Below are positions 49,515-59,686 of a DNA stretch of 64,000 nucleotides, in pieces (position 1 is the stretch's first letter; the number at the start of each line of letters is the position of its first letter). The notes beneath the pieces were generated by a model. The model was not told where the DNA came from, ran no database searches, and was given only the letters and a program-made list of their open reading frames with translations. The stretch covers positions 1 to 64,000 of the forward strand of contig NZ_WJXB01000014.1 in NCBI RefSeq assembly GCF_009664975.1, in the 5' to 3' direction. The translations under genes were made by a program, and so were the position numbers. The DNA comes from Paenibacillus monticola. GTDB lineage: Bacteria; Bacillota; Bacilli; Paenibacillales; Paenibacillaceae.

Positions 49515-51580
49515 GTACTTCGATGAACATCAAGAGCAACAAAGAAGCCTCAATCGGAATGACCTGGCGGATAATTGGAATATTTGGGGGCGGCATAGCC
49601 GTCCTCTTTGTTCTATTCATTCTTAGCCTCTGCTTCGGAGAAGCCAAGATCCCGGCAACTACCGTATTGGAGGGGTTACTTCACCGCCGCCAAGATGTGA
49701 TGGAGCATAATCTGTTGTGGGATATCCGGATGCCACGTACGGTTATTGGCATTCTGGCCGGGGCTGCTCTTGCTGCGGCTGGCGCCTTGCTGCAAACGAT
49801 AACGAAGAACCCGCTAGCTTCCTCAGATACACTGGGGATCAATGCCGGGGCTTACTTTATGGTTGTCCTTGGTATGGTTGCTTTCCCGGCTATGCAGCAT
49901 CAGTACCCATTGTTGCTGTCCGCAGCAGGAGGTTTGCTGGCCGCACTAGCTGCTTATTTCCTGAGCGGAGGCAAGACCGCTACGCCCGTGCGACTGGCTT
50001 TATCAGGTATGATCGTGTCTATGGTGCTTGGAGCATTTACATCGGCCCTTCATATTTTCTATAAAACAGAAACGCAAAATTTATTCCTATGGGGCGCGGG
50101 TTCCCTGATTCAGCTTGACTGGGATGGTGTTAAGTATGCTTGGCCTTTCGTCGTTGCACTCCTTGGGGTAGCGGTGTTCGCAGGACGGCAATTCGATGCG
50201 CTTGAGCTTGATGAGTCAACCTCCCGCTCACTCGGACAGCGTGTAGGCTTAACTCGGGCGGTGGGCCTTGGCATATCGGTGTTAATGGCTGCGGTCGTGG
50301 TCAGCGTAGTTGGACCGATCGGCTTTGTGGGTCTGGTCGCCCCCCATCTTGTCCGGCTTAGCGGTATCCGCAAGCACCGTCTGCTCATTCCCGCGAGCGC
50401 GTTGTGGGGAGCCCTGCTCATTACGGCTGCGGATACGCTTGCGCGTATGGTGCGGAGCAATGTGGGGGAGATGCCGGTTGGTGCGGTCATGGCGATTATT
50501 GGAGCGCCTTGGCTCATTTGGCTGGTGCTCACCAAGATGAAAAATATATCCGGTTCAGGCTCTGGGCAGTCCTCCATGAGTATTGGGGGAGCAGCGCTGA
50601 GAATGCGTTTTGCTCCAACTGCGATATTCATGACCATACTGCTTATCGTTATTATCCTTGTGAGCCTGTCGCTTGGGGGGACGAGAATACCGATTGCTGA
50701 CTTGCTGGGCAGCCTTGTCCACGGAGGAGATCAATCGTATTCGGTTCTGCTGAATTTACGGCTTCCGCGTACACTCGTTGCGGCTGAAGGCGGTATTGCG
50801 CTTGCGATCAGCGGTGTCTTAATTCAAAGTGCTGTCCGAAATCCGCTGGCAGACGCCTCCATTATCGGCGTGACCTCGGGAGCCGGGTTTGGGGCGATGA
50901 TCGTGCTTGTCGCATGGCCAGGGTTAACGATATTTGCACTTCCGTTTGCCGCGATTGCGGGTGGGGTTGTTGCAGCGGCTTTTGTATTTTTTCTAGCGTG
51001 GCGCAAATCTTTAAATCCGTCTGTGCTTATCCTGCTCGGAATCGCAATATCGGCAATCTTCTCTGCGGGCATACAGGTCATGATCGTCAAGGCTAGTCTA
51101 TGGAGCAGTAGTTCCTTTATTTGGTTAACAGGTTCGACCTATGGACGGGGCTGGGATCAATTTTATAGCCTATTTATCTTTCTGCTTGTACTGGTGCCGT
51201 TAGCTTATTATTTGGGGCGGAAATTTGATTTGTTGGCCTTTGGCGACGAGAGTTCCACAGGTTTTGGCTTACCGGTTCGGGGGACGCGGCTCTGGGCTAT
51301 GATTCTCGGCGTTTTGCTGGCCGCAGGAGCTGTTGCGAGCGTAGGGACGATTGGTTTTCTCGGACTCATGGCGCCACATGCGGTGCGGATGATGATTGGA
51401 CATCATACGAGACGCTCCATTATTTTGTCAGGATTGCTTGGCGGATTGATGCTCGTCATTGCCGATACGATCGGAAGAACCATCATGGCACCGACAGAAA
51501 TTCCGTCAGGTCTAATTATTATGCTGATCGGCGCTCCGTATTTCCTGTTTCTCATGTACCGTTCGCTTGTTCGTAGGTAA
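49511..51580 (+). CDS. fused FecCD-type siderophore ABC importer permease
   Basis: A 689-residue membrane protein made of two FecCD permease halves (about 1-345 and 355-689). Each has the family blocks: DIRMPRTVIGILAGAALAAAGALLQTITKNPLA and LNLRLPRTLVAAEGGIALAISGVLIQSAVRNPLA, then GPIGFVGLVAPHLVRL and GTIGFLGLMAPHAVRM. This FhuB-like fusion replaces two separate subunits. No ATPase gene follows; a terminator lies 30 nt downstream, so a shared FhuC-type ATPase encoded elsewhere is needed. Confidence 0.94.
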   Translation: MSTSMNIKSNKEASIGMTWRIIGIFGGGIAVLFVLFILSLCFGEAKIPATTVLEGLLHRRQDVMEHNLLWDIRMPRTVIGILAGAALAAAGALLQTITKNPLASSDTLGINAGAYFMVVLGMVAFPAMQHQYPLLLSAAGGLLAALAAYFLSGGKTATPVRLALSGMIVSMVLGAFTSALHIFYKTETQNLFLWGAGSLIQLDWDGVKYAWPFVVALLGVAVFAGRQFDALELDESTSRSLGQRVGLTRAVGLGISVLMAAVVVSVVGPIGFVGLVAPHLVRLSGIRKHRLLIPASALWGALLITAADTLARMVRSNVGEMPVGAVMAIIGAPWLIWLVLTKMKNISGSGSGQSSMSIGGAALRMRFAPTAIFMTILLIVIILVSLSLGGTRIPIADLLGSLVHGGDQSYSVLLNLRLPRTLVAAEGGIALAISGVLIQSAVRNPLADASIIGVTSGAGFGAMIVLVAWPGLTIFALPFAAIAGGVVAAAFVFFLAWRKSLNPSVLILLGIAISAIFSAGIQVMIVKASLWSSSSFIWLTGSTYGRGWDQFYSLFIFLLVLVPLAYYLGRKFDLLAFGDESSTGFGLPVRGTRLWAMILGVLLAAGAVASVGTIGFLGLMAPHAVRMMIGHHTRRSIILSGLLGGLMLVIADTIGRTIMAPTEIPSGLIIMLIGAPYFLFLMYRSLVRR

Positions 51581-51607
51581 TATAATATCACGCATATTCA
51601 GTAAAAA

Positions 51608-51656
51608 GGCGCTATCTTAAGTCGAAGTAAAATGACTTAGGAATAGCGCCTTTTTT
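51608..51656. terminator. bidirectional terminator between siderophore operon and AraC gene
   Basis: AAAGGCGCTAT / ATAGCGCCTTT with inner AAGTC/GACTT pairing and T-run; flanks suit both converging genes. Confidence 0.85.
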
Positions 51657-51674
51657 CTTTGCTGTATTATTTCA

Positions 51675-52571
51675 TTATTCTTTTCCGTCATACTCCCGCC
51701 GGTAACTCTGCGGCCCTTGTCCATAATGTTTCTTGAAGGCCCTGCTGAAATAGCTTAAATCCGCAAATCCGGCCTGCTCTGCCACCTCGGAGATGAGAGA
51801 GCCGGGGAGGAGGAGGAGATCCCGGGCTTTTTCCAGGCGGATCTGGTTCATCCGTTCGACGATGGTGTTGTCGCTGAGCTTCTTGTACTGGCGGGACAAA
51901 TGCCCGTAGCTCATATGCAGCGAAGCCGCCAGCTCGGTTACATTCAAGTGGCTGCCCTGAAAGTCCTCCAGGTAGATTTCTACTTTGCGGACGATTGGAT
52001 CTTGTGTGATTCGGGTGGATTTAGCATCTCCCTCCATGTCTTGCTGTAGGAGACTCAGTTGGTCCAGCAACCGGACGAGCAGAAGCTGCAGTCCCAGCTC
52101 CGAGCGGCTCACGGTTGCCTCTTCCAGGAACTGTATCAGCAATCTTCCGAAGCCATCTTCATCCCGGTACGATCCGGGCCGCCAGTTATGCAGCCGGTGC
52201 AGCCGGGCATACAATGAATCTTCCGCCTTCTCATCCTCCAGTTCCGCGCAGGCTAGCCGCCAGCGGAAGCACATGCCCTCATGCGGATTGCCGCGGGTAT
52301 AGACATGGGAATGCACCATACCCGGAGGAATGAGAAAGAATTCCCCCTCCTGCACTGTGATGGAATCCCCGCTAAACCGCGTCTCCATCTGTCCGGCCAG
52401 CACATAGTTGAACTCAAACCAGGTATGGGCATGGGGCGGGCATTTGCTAGCCGTGCCGATTTGTTCAAAAATGATATCGACCCATTCAATGACAGCATCC
52501 TGAATACGGACTTCATGGCATAATGTATTGAATACGGGAGGCAGAATGGTTTTCCATTCATTGATTTCCAT
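51675..52571 (-). CDS. AraC-family transcriptional regulator
   Basis: A 298-residue regulator with an N-terminal cupin domain (CPPHAHTWFEFNYVLAGQMETRFSG, FFLIPPGMVHSHVY) and C-terminal AraC helix-turn-helix pair (NVTELAASLHMSYGHLSRQYKKLSDNTIVERMN, ISEVAEQAGFADLSYFSRAFKKHYGQGPQSY). Divergent from the GH38 mannosidase gene, which it probably controls in response to a sugar. Confidence 0.9.
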   Translation of the reverse strand: MEINEWKTILPPVFNTLCHEVRIQDAVIEWVDIIFEQIGTASKCPPHAHTWFEFNYVLAGQMETRFSGDSITVQEGEFFLIPPGMVHSHVYTRGNPHEGMCFRWRLACAELEDEKAEDSLYARLHRLHNWRPGSYRDEDGFGRLLIQFLEEATVSRSELGLQLLLVRLLDQLSLLQQDMEGDAKSTRITQDPIVRKVEIYLEDFQGSHLNVTELAASLHMSYGHLSRQYKKLSDNTIVERMNQIRLEKARDLLLLPGSLISEVAEQAGFADLSYFSRAFKKHYGQGPQSYRREYDGKE

Positions 52572-52736
52572 CTTCTCGTGGCTCTTCCCTTCCGCGCGTC
52601 TTTTCGTTTGATTCTGCTCATTATATCATAATCGGACAAATAAACGCGTGAATTAGAAATGTACTCCGCTGATGTCCTGCCTCACAATATAGGAAGAAGA
52701 GTCACGATTCCTATAGGTAAGAGGAGGCCACAATAC

Positions 52737-55202
52737 ATGAAAAAACTGCATTTGCTCAGCAACGCCCATCTGGACCCGGTATGGCAGTGGGAATGGGAGG
52801 AAGGGGCGGCGGCAGCGGTATCGACCTTCCGCGCGGCGGCAGAATTTTGCGAGGAGTATGAGGGTTACATTTTTAATCATAATGAGGTTATTCTCTATCA
52901 GTGGATCGAAGAATATGAGCCTGCGTTGTTTAAGCGCATCCAGCGGCTCGTTCAGGAAGGTAAATGGAGGATCATGGGCGGCTGGTATTTACAGCCCGAT
53001 TGCAATATGATATCCGGCGAGTCTTTTGTCCGCCAGATTCTGTTGGGCAAGGCCTATTTCCGCGAGAAGTTCGGGGTGGAACCAACGACGGCGATCAATT
53101 TCGATTCCTTCGGCCATACCCGAGGGCTAGTGCAGATTCTCCAACAGGCGGGGTATGATTCCTATATTTTTATGCGTCCTGACGAGATGGAGGGCTTGCC
53201 TGCGGGGGTGTTCCAGTGGGAAGGCTACAATGGTAGCAAAGTGATGGCGCACAAAATTGAGGGCGGATATAACACGCTCATGGGCAAAACCCGTGGGAAG
53301 ATCGAGCAGTGGCTGACAGATCATCCGGATGAAGAAACGGGTCTACTGCTGTGGGGCGTGGGCAATCACGGCGGAGGCCCTTCGCGGATCGATCTTACGC
53401 AGATCAAGGAGCTGATGCAGGAGCGGCAGGATATGGAGATCGTGCATTCCACAGTGGAAGCTTATTTTGCAGAGATACGGACAAAGGAATTACCCTCCTA
53501 TGCGGGAGACTTGAACCCCCGGTTTGTCGGCTGCTATACTTCCATGATCCGCATCAAACAGAAGCACCGCCAGCTGGAGAATGAATTATTTTTGACGGAA
53601 AAAATGCTCTCCACCGCTGCCCTTCACGGTCTTCTGGTATATCCTGCCCGTGATCTGCATGAAGCTCTGCGTGATCTGCTGACCGCCCAATTTCACGATA
53701 TCCTGCCGGGGTCCTCGGTGCAAAATGCCGAAGAAGCTTCGCTTCGCCAGATCGACCATGGGCTTGAAATCCTCGCACGGCTGAAGGCCAGAGCCTTCTT
53801 TGCTCTGTCCACAGGGCAAGCAAAGGCCGCGCTGAAAGAATACCCGGTCCTGATCTATAATCCGCATCCATTTGCGGTGCAGGGTATTTTTGAATGCGAA
53901 TTCATGCTGGAGGATCAGAACTGGAATGAAGGGTTCTCTATGCCTGTGGTCTATCAAGGTGAAGAACGCCTCGCCTGCCAGTCAGAGAAGGAGCGCAGCA
54001 ATATCCCGCTGGATTGGAGAAAAAGAGTGGCCTTTACAGCTGAGCTGGCCCCCTCCTCCATGAACCGCTTCGATTGCCGGATTGAAATGCTGCCCGCTAA
54101 ACCGCTGCCTCTGCTTACGGAGCAGAACGGCTGCTTCCGGTTTGAGACCGCAGAGCTGTTGGTGGTCATTAACGCTCAGACCGGACTTATGGACGAGTAC
54201 ACTGTGGGCGGGACTAGTTGCCTGCGTCCGAATGCCTTTGCACCGCTTGTGCTGAAGGATAACGAAGATCCATGGCGAATGGACGTTACGGCTTTCGATG
54301 AAGTCGAAGGCAGGTTCACACTGATGAATGCTGAAGAAAGCGCTGTGTTCTCCGGCGTTAAGCATCCGCTTGCGGCTGTGCGGGTGATCGAGGACGGCGA
54401 GGTCCGCACTGTGATCGAAGCGGTCCTGAAGTATGGCAGCTCCAGTATATGCCAGGTCTATAAGCTGCCCAAGCAGGGGACGGAGATTGAGATAGAACTG
54501 CGTGTGTACTGGAATGAGAAGGATAAGCTGCTCAAGTTGTCCATCCCTACTGTTCTGGAGCAGGGTGATTACATGGGCCAAACCGCCTTCGGCGTGAACC
54601 CGCTGAACCGGGAAGGCCAGGAGACGGTGGCGCAGAAATGGATTTCGGTGGAGGATGCTGCACAGCATCTCGCGATCACTTGCATCAATAACGGGATCTA
54701 CGGTGGGGATTTCCACGCTGGTGAGGTGCGCTTATCACTTTTGCGGAGCGCCGGATATTGCGCGCATCCGATTAGCGATCGTCCGATTATGGCCCAGGAC
54801 CGCTTCCTGCCACGCATGGACCAAGGAGAGCGAAGCTATACCTTCTGGCTGAACGCGGGCAGGCTGGCAGAGCGAAGAACGCGGGTGGACCGCGAAGCGC
54901 TTATTCATAATGAGCGGCCTTATGCCTTGTCCTTCTTCCCCTCAGGGGAAGGCGAGCAGCCTGGCCCATGTGTAATTCTGGAGGATGACAGTATTCAGCT
55001 TAGCGCCTTCAAGAAGGAGGAAGAGGACGGCGGTTACATCCTGCGCCTGTTCGAGCCGACTGGCAACGGCGGCACAACTATGGTCAGCCTCCCGGCGCTC
55101 GGCATTCGCCATGAAGTCAGCCTGAACGGATTTGAGTTTAAGACGTTCCGTGTGCATTCCTCGTCCCGCGCGCTGGAGGAAGTTCCGCTCTGCGAGCGTT
55201 GA
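52737..55202 (+). CDS. GH38 alpha-mannosidase
   Basis: An 821-residue cytoplasmic glycosidase of family 38: zinc-site motif NAHLDPVWQWEWEEG (about 9-23), nucleophile Asp in INFDSFGHTRG (about 119-129), LLLWGVGNHGGGPSR, and QFHDILPGSSVQNAEEA, followed by the long beta-rich C-terminal half. It releases alpha-mannose from oligosaccharides. ATG 52737 follows GAGGAGG by 9 nt; the frame extends to 52659 without an SD. No signal peptide. Confidence 0.93.
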   Translation: MKKLHLLSNAHLDPVWQWEWEEGAAAAVSTFRAAAEFCEEYEGYIFNHNEVILYQWIEEYEPALFKRIQRLVQEGKWRIMGGWYLQPDCNMISGESFVRQILLGKAYFREKFGVEPTTAINFDSFGHTRGLVQILQQAGYDSYIFMRPDEMEGLPAGVFQWEGYNGSKVMAHKIEGGYNTLMGKTRGKIEQWLTDHPDEETGLLLWGVGNHGGGPSRIDLTQIKELMQERQDMEIVHSTVEAYFAEIRTKELPSYAGDLNPRFVGCYTSMIRIKQKHRQLENELFLTEKMLSTAALHGLLVYPARDLHEALRDLLTAQFHDILPGSSVQNAEEASLRQIDHGLEILARLKARAFFALSTGQAKAALKEYPVLIYNPHPFAVQGIFECEFMLEDQNWNEGFSMPVVYQGEERLACQSEKERSNIPLDWRKRVAFTAELAPSSMNRFDCRIEMLPAKPLPLLTEQNGCFRFETAELLVVINAQTGLMDEYTVGGTSCLRPNAFAPLVLKDNEDPWRMDVTAFDEVEGRFTLMNAEESAVFSGVKHPLAAVRVIEDGEVRTVIEAVLKYGSSSICQVYKLPKQGTEIEIELRVYWNEKDKLLKLSIPTVLEQGDYMGQTAFGVNPLNREGQETVAQKWISVEDAAQHLAITCINNGIYGGDFHAGEVRLSLLRSAGYCAHPISDRPIMAQDRFLPRMDQGERSYTFWLNAGRLAERRTRVDREALIHNERPYALSFFPSGEGEQPGPCVILEDDSIQLSAFKKEEEDGGYILRLFEPTGNGGTTMVSLPALGIRHEVSLNGFEFKTFRVHSSSRALEEVPLCER

Positions 55203-55465
55203 GGTAACGTAGGATGACCGAGCTGAGATAATAAGCTGCCAAGCAGCGATTCTGGATACGAATACCAATTCTTCATTTACTATCAGTAAAGGGTGACCTG
55301 TTAACCTTTTCGTATTTCAGTTATTTACAAGGCGCCAAACAATCAGAAATTACTATAGATATCCAGAAAATAGCGGATTATTTATCGGGCAAATAGCAGG
55401 TAGGATTTTTCATCATGGAGCTCGAATAAACTATGATAGGATGCAGAACATCGAAAGGAGGACTC

Positions 55466-55852
55466 ATGGAAGACAACAAAATAACCTTTGAATCAATCGA
55501 TGAATACATTTCACAATTCTCTCCTGAGGTTCAGGACAAACTGAAAATGATAAGAACCGTTATAAAAGAAGCGGCCCCAGATGCGGAAGAAAAGATAAGC
55601 TATCAAATGCCCACTTTCGCTATGCATGGAAATTTGGTGCATTTTGCAGCCTTTAAGAAACACATCGGATTTTATCCGGCTCCTCGAGGAATCGATGCTT
55701 TTAAAGAAGAATTATCGGTATATAAGGGAGCAAAAGGGTCCGTGCAGTTTCCTTTAGACCAGCCGCTTCCCTTTGAATTAATTAGCAGGATCGTTCAATT
55801 TAGAGTGGCTGAGAATATCAAGAAAGCAGAAGCCAAATCGAAAAAGAAGTAG
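55466..55852 (+). CDS. DUF1801 / YdhG-like protein
   Basis: A 128-residue protein of the DUF1801 fold (IDEYISQFSPEVQDKLKMIRTVIKEAAPDAEEKISYQMPTF, GNLVHFAAFKKHIGFYPAP, then KGSVQFPLDQPLP and a Lys-rich tail). Relatives include frataxin-like iron chaperone candidates; the function is not established. AAAGGAGGA precedes ATG 55466. Confidence 0.88.
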   Translation: MEDNKITFESIDEYISQFSPEVQDKLKMIRTVIKEAAPDAEEKISYQMPTFAMHGNLVHFAAFKKHIGFYPAPRGIDAFKEELSVYKGAKGSVQFPLDQPLPFELISRIVQFRVAENIKKAEAKSKKK

Positions 55853-55864
55853 TAGTGTATTTGG

Positions 55865-55920
55865 AAAAAAGAGACTGGTACCTGTTGGGGATGTTCCTCA
55901 CTGGGTTACTGGTCTTTTTT
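55865..55920 (+). terminator. terminator after the DUF1801 gene
   Basis: AAAAAAGAGACTGGTA pairs (two G-U) with TACTGGTCTTTTTT. Confidence 0.7.
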
Positions 55921-56131
55921 GATGAAGAGTATTTCTTCTGATTTCATGTTATATATATGTACACAACTAGTGACATTTAGACCTTTTTGTGTAAGGCATA
56001 TGTGGAAATTTATCTATATTCCCCTGTTTAGATCTAAATCGGTAAGATTCCAGTAAGGTTTACTCTGTATTATAATAATCATGTTAGAATTAATGCCATT
56101 AAACCATCGTGCTGAAGAGGAGTGATTCCGT

Positions 56132-57481
56132 TTGGAGAAGGCAGAAGAAGTGAGGGTTCCGCTTAGAGTCATGACGCAAGGCAAACAAATCATCTTTGGT
56201 ATTTCTTTGATGGCGCCGATCGCCATCTTTGGGACGTATGGCATTGCCACCGAAATCTCCAAAGGGATGTTGCCTACCGCTTATTTATTAGCTTTTCTAG
56301 TCATGCTGATTACGGCTTACAGCTACGGCAAAATGGTTAAGGTATACCCGACCTCAGGTTCTGCCTATGGTTATGTTCAAAAGACGATTCACCCCTACGC
56401 CGGATTTTTAGTGGGCTGGATGCTGTTGCTTGATTATGCTTTTGTGCCGATGTTATCGGTTTTGTTTCTGGGTTTAGCTCTGCATGAGATGATTCCGGCG
56501 ATACCCATTGTAGTCTGGGTTGCTCTATTTATTACACTTAGCACCTTTATTAATATCAGAGGCATGCAAATGGCGATCAAAGTCAATCAGATTATGGTCG
56601 GCCTGCAGTTTTCCGTGATACTGGTATTTTTCGGCGTATGTATTTATAAGATTGTCAATCATTCATCGGCAGGTTCGTTAATCTCAGCAACCCCTTTTTG
56701 GAACTCGGATTTCACTTTAATCAGCGTCATTGCCGGTACAGCTTTGGTCTGCCAATCCTTTCTCGGCTTTGATGCAGTGACTACCATTGCTGAAGAATCG
56801 GTGAAGCCGGAGAAGACCATCCCTCGAACGCTGATCATCGTGACGCTGCTGAACGGTATTGTGTTTATATTGATTGCTTATTTAGGCGGGCTTGCGTACC
56901 AAGGCCATGCTTTTACCACTTCGGAGACGGCGGCGCTAGAGCTTGTTGGATTTCTGGGTGGGTCGGTCTTTCAGACCCTGTTTCTGGTAGTTACTGCAGC
57001 TTCTATCTTTACACTTATCGTCTCGCAGCAAGCCGGAATATCGCGTCTATTGTTTGTGATGGGTAGAGATCGTGTCTTCCCGCAGAAGCTATTCTGTTAT
57101 ATGCATCCACGATATGCGACCCCTGTAGGTGGGATTGTATTCATCGGCGTGTTGACCGTTGCTGCTTCGATGCTGTTTGATTTAGTCACACTGGCTTCGC
57201 TGGTTAACCTTGGCGCTTTTGTGGCCTTTGCTTTTGTGAATTTATCCGTTATTGTTCATTACTATTTCAAAAACAAGCTTCGTTCACCGAAGGCCACGCT
57301 GCTGAATCTGCTGCTGCCCCTTTGCGGAATACTCTGCAACGCCTGGCTGCTCGCTAACCTGAGCCATCAAGCGTTCCTTGTGGGAGGGATATGGTTCGGA
57401 GCGGGACTGCTCTTCTTGGTCATCAAGACCCGCGTGTTCACACAGGTTCCGGAATGGGGTTATCTTGATACCTCGTTATAA
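56132..57481 (+). CDS. APC-family amino acid/amine permease
   Basis: A 449-residue membrane protein with about 12 hydrophobic segments and APC-type motifs: GISLMAPIAIFGTYGIATEISKGMLPTAYLLAF, YPTSGSAYGYVQKTIHPYAGFLVGWMLLLDYAF, and FLGFDAVTTIAEESVKPEKTIPRTL. It takes up an amino acid or amine by proton or sodium coupling. TTG start with GAAGAGGAGTG upstream. First gene of a three-gene operon with an aminotransferase, so its substrate may be the amino donor. Confidence 0.9.
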   Translation: MEKAEEVRVPLRVMTQGKQIIFGISLMAPIAIFGTYGIATEISKGMLPTAYLLAFLVMLITAYSYGKMVKVYPTSGSAYGYVQKTIHPYAGFLVGWMLLLDYAFVPMLSVLFLGLALHEMIPAIPIVVWVALFITLSTFINIRGMQMAIKVNQIMVGLQFSVILVFFGVCIYKIVNHSSAGSLISATPFWNSDFTLISVIAGTALVCQSFLGFDAVTTIAEESVKPEKTIPRTLIIVTLLNGIVFILIAYLGGLAYQGHAFTTSETAALELVGFLGGSVFQTLFLVVTAASIFTLIVSQQAGISRLLFVMGRDRVFPQKLFCYMHPRYATPVGGIVFIGVLTVAASMLFDLVTLASLVNLGAFVAFAFVNLSVIVHYYFKNKLRSPKATLLNLLLPLCGILCNAWLLANLSHQAFLVGGIWFGAGLLFLVIKTRVFTQVPEWGYLDTSL

Positions 57482-57510
57482 AATGTTGGGTTGAAAAGGG
57501 AGGAATCTAT

Positions 57511-58266
57511 GTGTCGGTCAGCTACACCAAAGCAGCAATCAATCTCTATGCGGTTCTAAGAAACCTTGAGGAATTATGCCGCTTAGATCCGCAATCCATG
57601 TTTCTTATTCGTGGCAAACAGCTTTCCATCCAATTTGTAATCCAGGGTGGGCCGTCGGCGTATCTACTGTTTGCGGAGGGAACCTGCAAGATGAGTGAAA
57701 CAGCCGGAGTTCGTCCGATCAAGCTGTATTTCCGCTCCACCGAACATTTCAATCGAATGATTGACGGCAAGGCAACTCCGATCCCTTTACAGGGCTTCAC
57801 CAGACTCAGCTTCCTCACTAAAGAGTTTACTGCACTTACGAAAAGGCTGGAATACTATTTGAAGCCCAGTGATGAACGGCTGATGGAGCCAGAATATTTT
57901 GATATTCATACCCAATTGCTGCTCAATACAGCGGCTTTTGCTGTCGCATGCATCGGGAATTATGATACGGTCGGACAAAAGATTGCGCAGAGAATCCCGG
58001 ATGGTGTGATCTCCATTTCGATTCAGGAGAGTGGACAACAGGTCTTCCTGCTCTGTAAGAATGGGGTGCTGAAAGCGATGACTAGCACTTCGTTAACCCC
58101 ACGCGCATATATGATCTTCGATACAATTCAAGCGGCCAATGACGTATTAAGTGAGAAGGTGAATGTACATGAGCTGATCGTCAAAGAGAATCTGCTATTA
58201 AAAGGCATGTTGCCGATGATCCAGCACATGAATGATATTTTGGCTAAAGTACCTGCATTTGTATAA
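57511..58266 (+). CDS. SCP2-like domain protein, function unknown
   Basis: A 251-residue soluble protein. Residues about 30-120 (FLIRGKQLSIQFVIQGGPSAYLLFAEGTCKM..., LYFRSTEHFNRMIDGKATPIPLQGF) look like an SCP2 sterol-carrier fold, which binds hydrophobic ligands. The second half is unassigned. GTG start with GGGAGGA. It lies between a permease gene and an aminotransferase gene, suggesting it handles the transported or aminated compound. Confidence 0.65.
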   Translation: MSVSYTKAAINLYAVLRNLEELCRLDPQSMFLIRGKQLSIQFVIQGGPSAYLLFAEGTCKMSETAGVRPIKLYFRSTEHFNRMIDGKATPIPLQGFTRLSFLTKEFTALTKRLEYYLKPSDERLMEPEYFDIHTQLLLNTAAFAVACIGNYDTVGQKIAQRIPDGVISISIQESGQQVFLLCKNGVLKAMTSTSLTPRAYMIFDTIQAANDVLSEKVNVHELIVKENLLLKGMLPMIQHMNDILAKVPAFV

Positions 58267-58299
58267 ATCCCCCGGATGAATGAAAAGAGGAGAGAAGAT

Positions 58300-59556
58300 A
58301 TGGAAACCTACACGTACGCCAATAGCAGAAAGCTCTTTGAAAGGGCAATGAAAGTGATTCCCGCAGGTGTATACGGACATCTGGGTCCCGTCGAGGGCAG
58401 TATGGTTCCGCCGAGTGCCTTTCCGTTCTTCTCCAGCCATGCGGAAGGAGCCCATCTCTGGGACGTTGACGGCAATCGCTTTATTGATTATATGTGTGCA
58501 TACGGACCCAACATTCTGGGCTATCGCGATGAAGATATCGATCATGCAGCCAGAGAACAAGCTAAATTGAGTGACTGTGTAACACTGCCTTCAGCAACAA
58601 TGGTCGAATTCGCGGAGCAGCTTGTCGACACCGTGGACAGTGCGGACTGGGCTTTTTTCGCTAAAAATGGTGGGGATGTGACGAGCTTTGCCTTGATGAT
58701 TGCTCGTGCCGCAACCGGTCGAACCAAAGCGGTTTTTGTGAATAAGGGTTATCACGGTGTTGCTGCCTGGACGAAGCTGCCTGGAAATCCCGGTATCGCT
58801 GAGGCCGATATTTCGAACAATTTATATGTCGATTGGAATAACTATCAACAGCTTGAAGAGCTGGTCAGCCGTCATCCCGGGCAAATTGCCTGCTTCATGG
58901 CAAGTCCCTATTTCCAGGGCAATTTTGTGGATAATGAGCTGCCGGAGGCGGAGTATTGGAGCAAGGTACGGGCGCTCTGTACGAAACATGGCATTGTCTT
59001 GGTAATTGATGATGTACGATGCGGTTTCCGGCTGGATCTGGCGGGCTCTGACCATTATTATGGCTTCAAGGCCGATTTGATCTGTTTCTGCAAAGCGCTC
59101 GCTAATGGCTATAATGTTTCGGCTCTCTGCGGGATCGATGCTCTAAAAAGTGCCGCGTCATCAGTGTTCTATACCGGCAGCTATTGGTTCTCGGCCGTCC
59201 CGTTCGCCGCTGGAATCGCTACGCTGAAGAAATTGAAAGAAATCGATGCGCCCAAGCGCTTATATGAAATTGGCAAAAAGCTGACGGAAGGTTTGGTTGA
59301 TGTAGCTAGAACGCATAGCTTTAATCTGAACATCAGCGGAGAGCTACCGATGTGGTATATGAGAATCACCGATGATGAGAGCCAGATCATACATCAGGAA
59401 TGGATTGCGGCCTGTGTGCAGCGTGGTGTCTTCTTCACGAATCACCATAACCACTTTATTAATGCCGCTTTAACGGATGAAGACATTCTCTATACCTTGA
59501 ACGTTGCAGACGATGCCTTTAAGGCTGTAAGGAAATTGCATCCCCAATTCGTATAA
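58300..59556 (+). CDS. class III PLP-dependent aminotransferase (GSA-aminomutase-like)
   Basis: A 418-residue fold-type I enzyme resembling glutamate-1-semialdehyde aminomutase: VDGNRFIDYMCAYGPNILGY, FAKNGGDVTSFALMIARAATGR, IDDVRCGFR (PLP-binding Asp) and the Schiff-base Lys near residue 264 in FCKALANGYNVSALCG. It is not in a haem operon, so it is more likely a dedicated omega- or beta-amino acid aminotransferase or mutase. ATG 58300 with GAGGAGAGA is preferred over 58276. Confidence 0.88.
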   Translation: METYTYANSRKLFERAMKVIPAGVYGHLGPVEGSMVPPSAFPFFSSHAEGAHLWDVDGNRFIDYMCAYGPNILGYRDEDIDHAAREQAKLSDCVTLPSATMVEFAEQLVDTVDSADWAFFAKNGGDVTSFALMIARAATGRTKAVFVNKGYHGVAAWTKLPGNPGIAEADISNNLYVDWNNYQQLEELVSRHPGQIACFMASPYFQGNFVDNELPEAEYWSKVRALCTKHGIVLVIDDVRCGFRLDLAGSDHYYGFKADLICFCKALANGYNVSALCGIDALKSAASSVFYTGSYWFSAVPFAAGIATLKKLKEIDAPKRLYEIGKKLTEGLVDVARTHSFNLNISGELPMWYMRITDDESQIIHQEWIAACVQRGVFFTNHHNHFINAALTDEDILYTLNVADDAFKAVRKLHPQFV

Positions 59557-59686
59557 TCTAGTCCAGAAGCGAATGGATGTCTTAGCAAATTCAGTCCTCG
59601 CATATGATCCCTATCCCTCGACGGTCCTGCAAAGGTTTTTGGTGGGGCTATGTCGAATTAGGCAAGAACAGTGAGGTGAGTGACGC

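Noticed and set aside
53982..54716. A 244-codon antisense frame inside the alpha-mannosidase gene
   Set aside because: Shadow of the GH38 coding strand with no SD and no recognisable domain.
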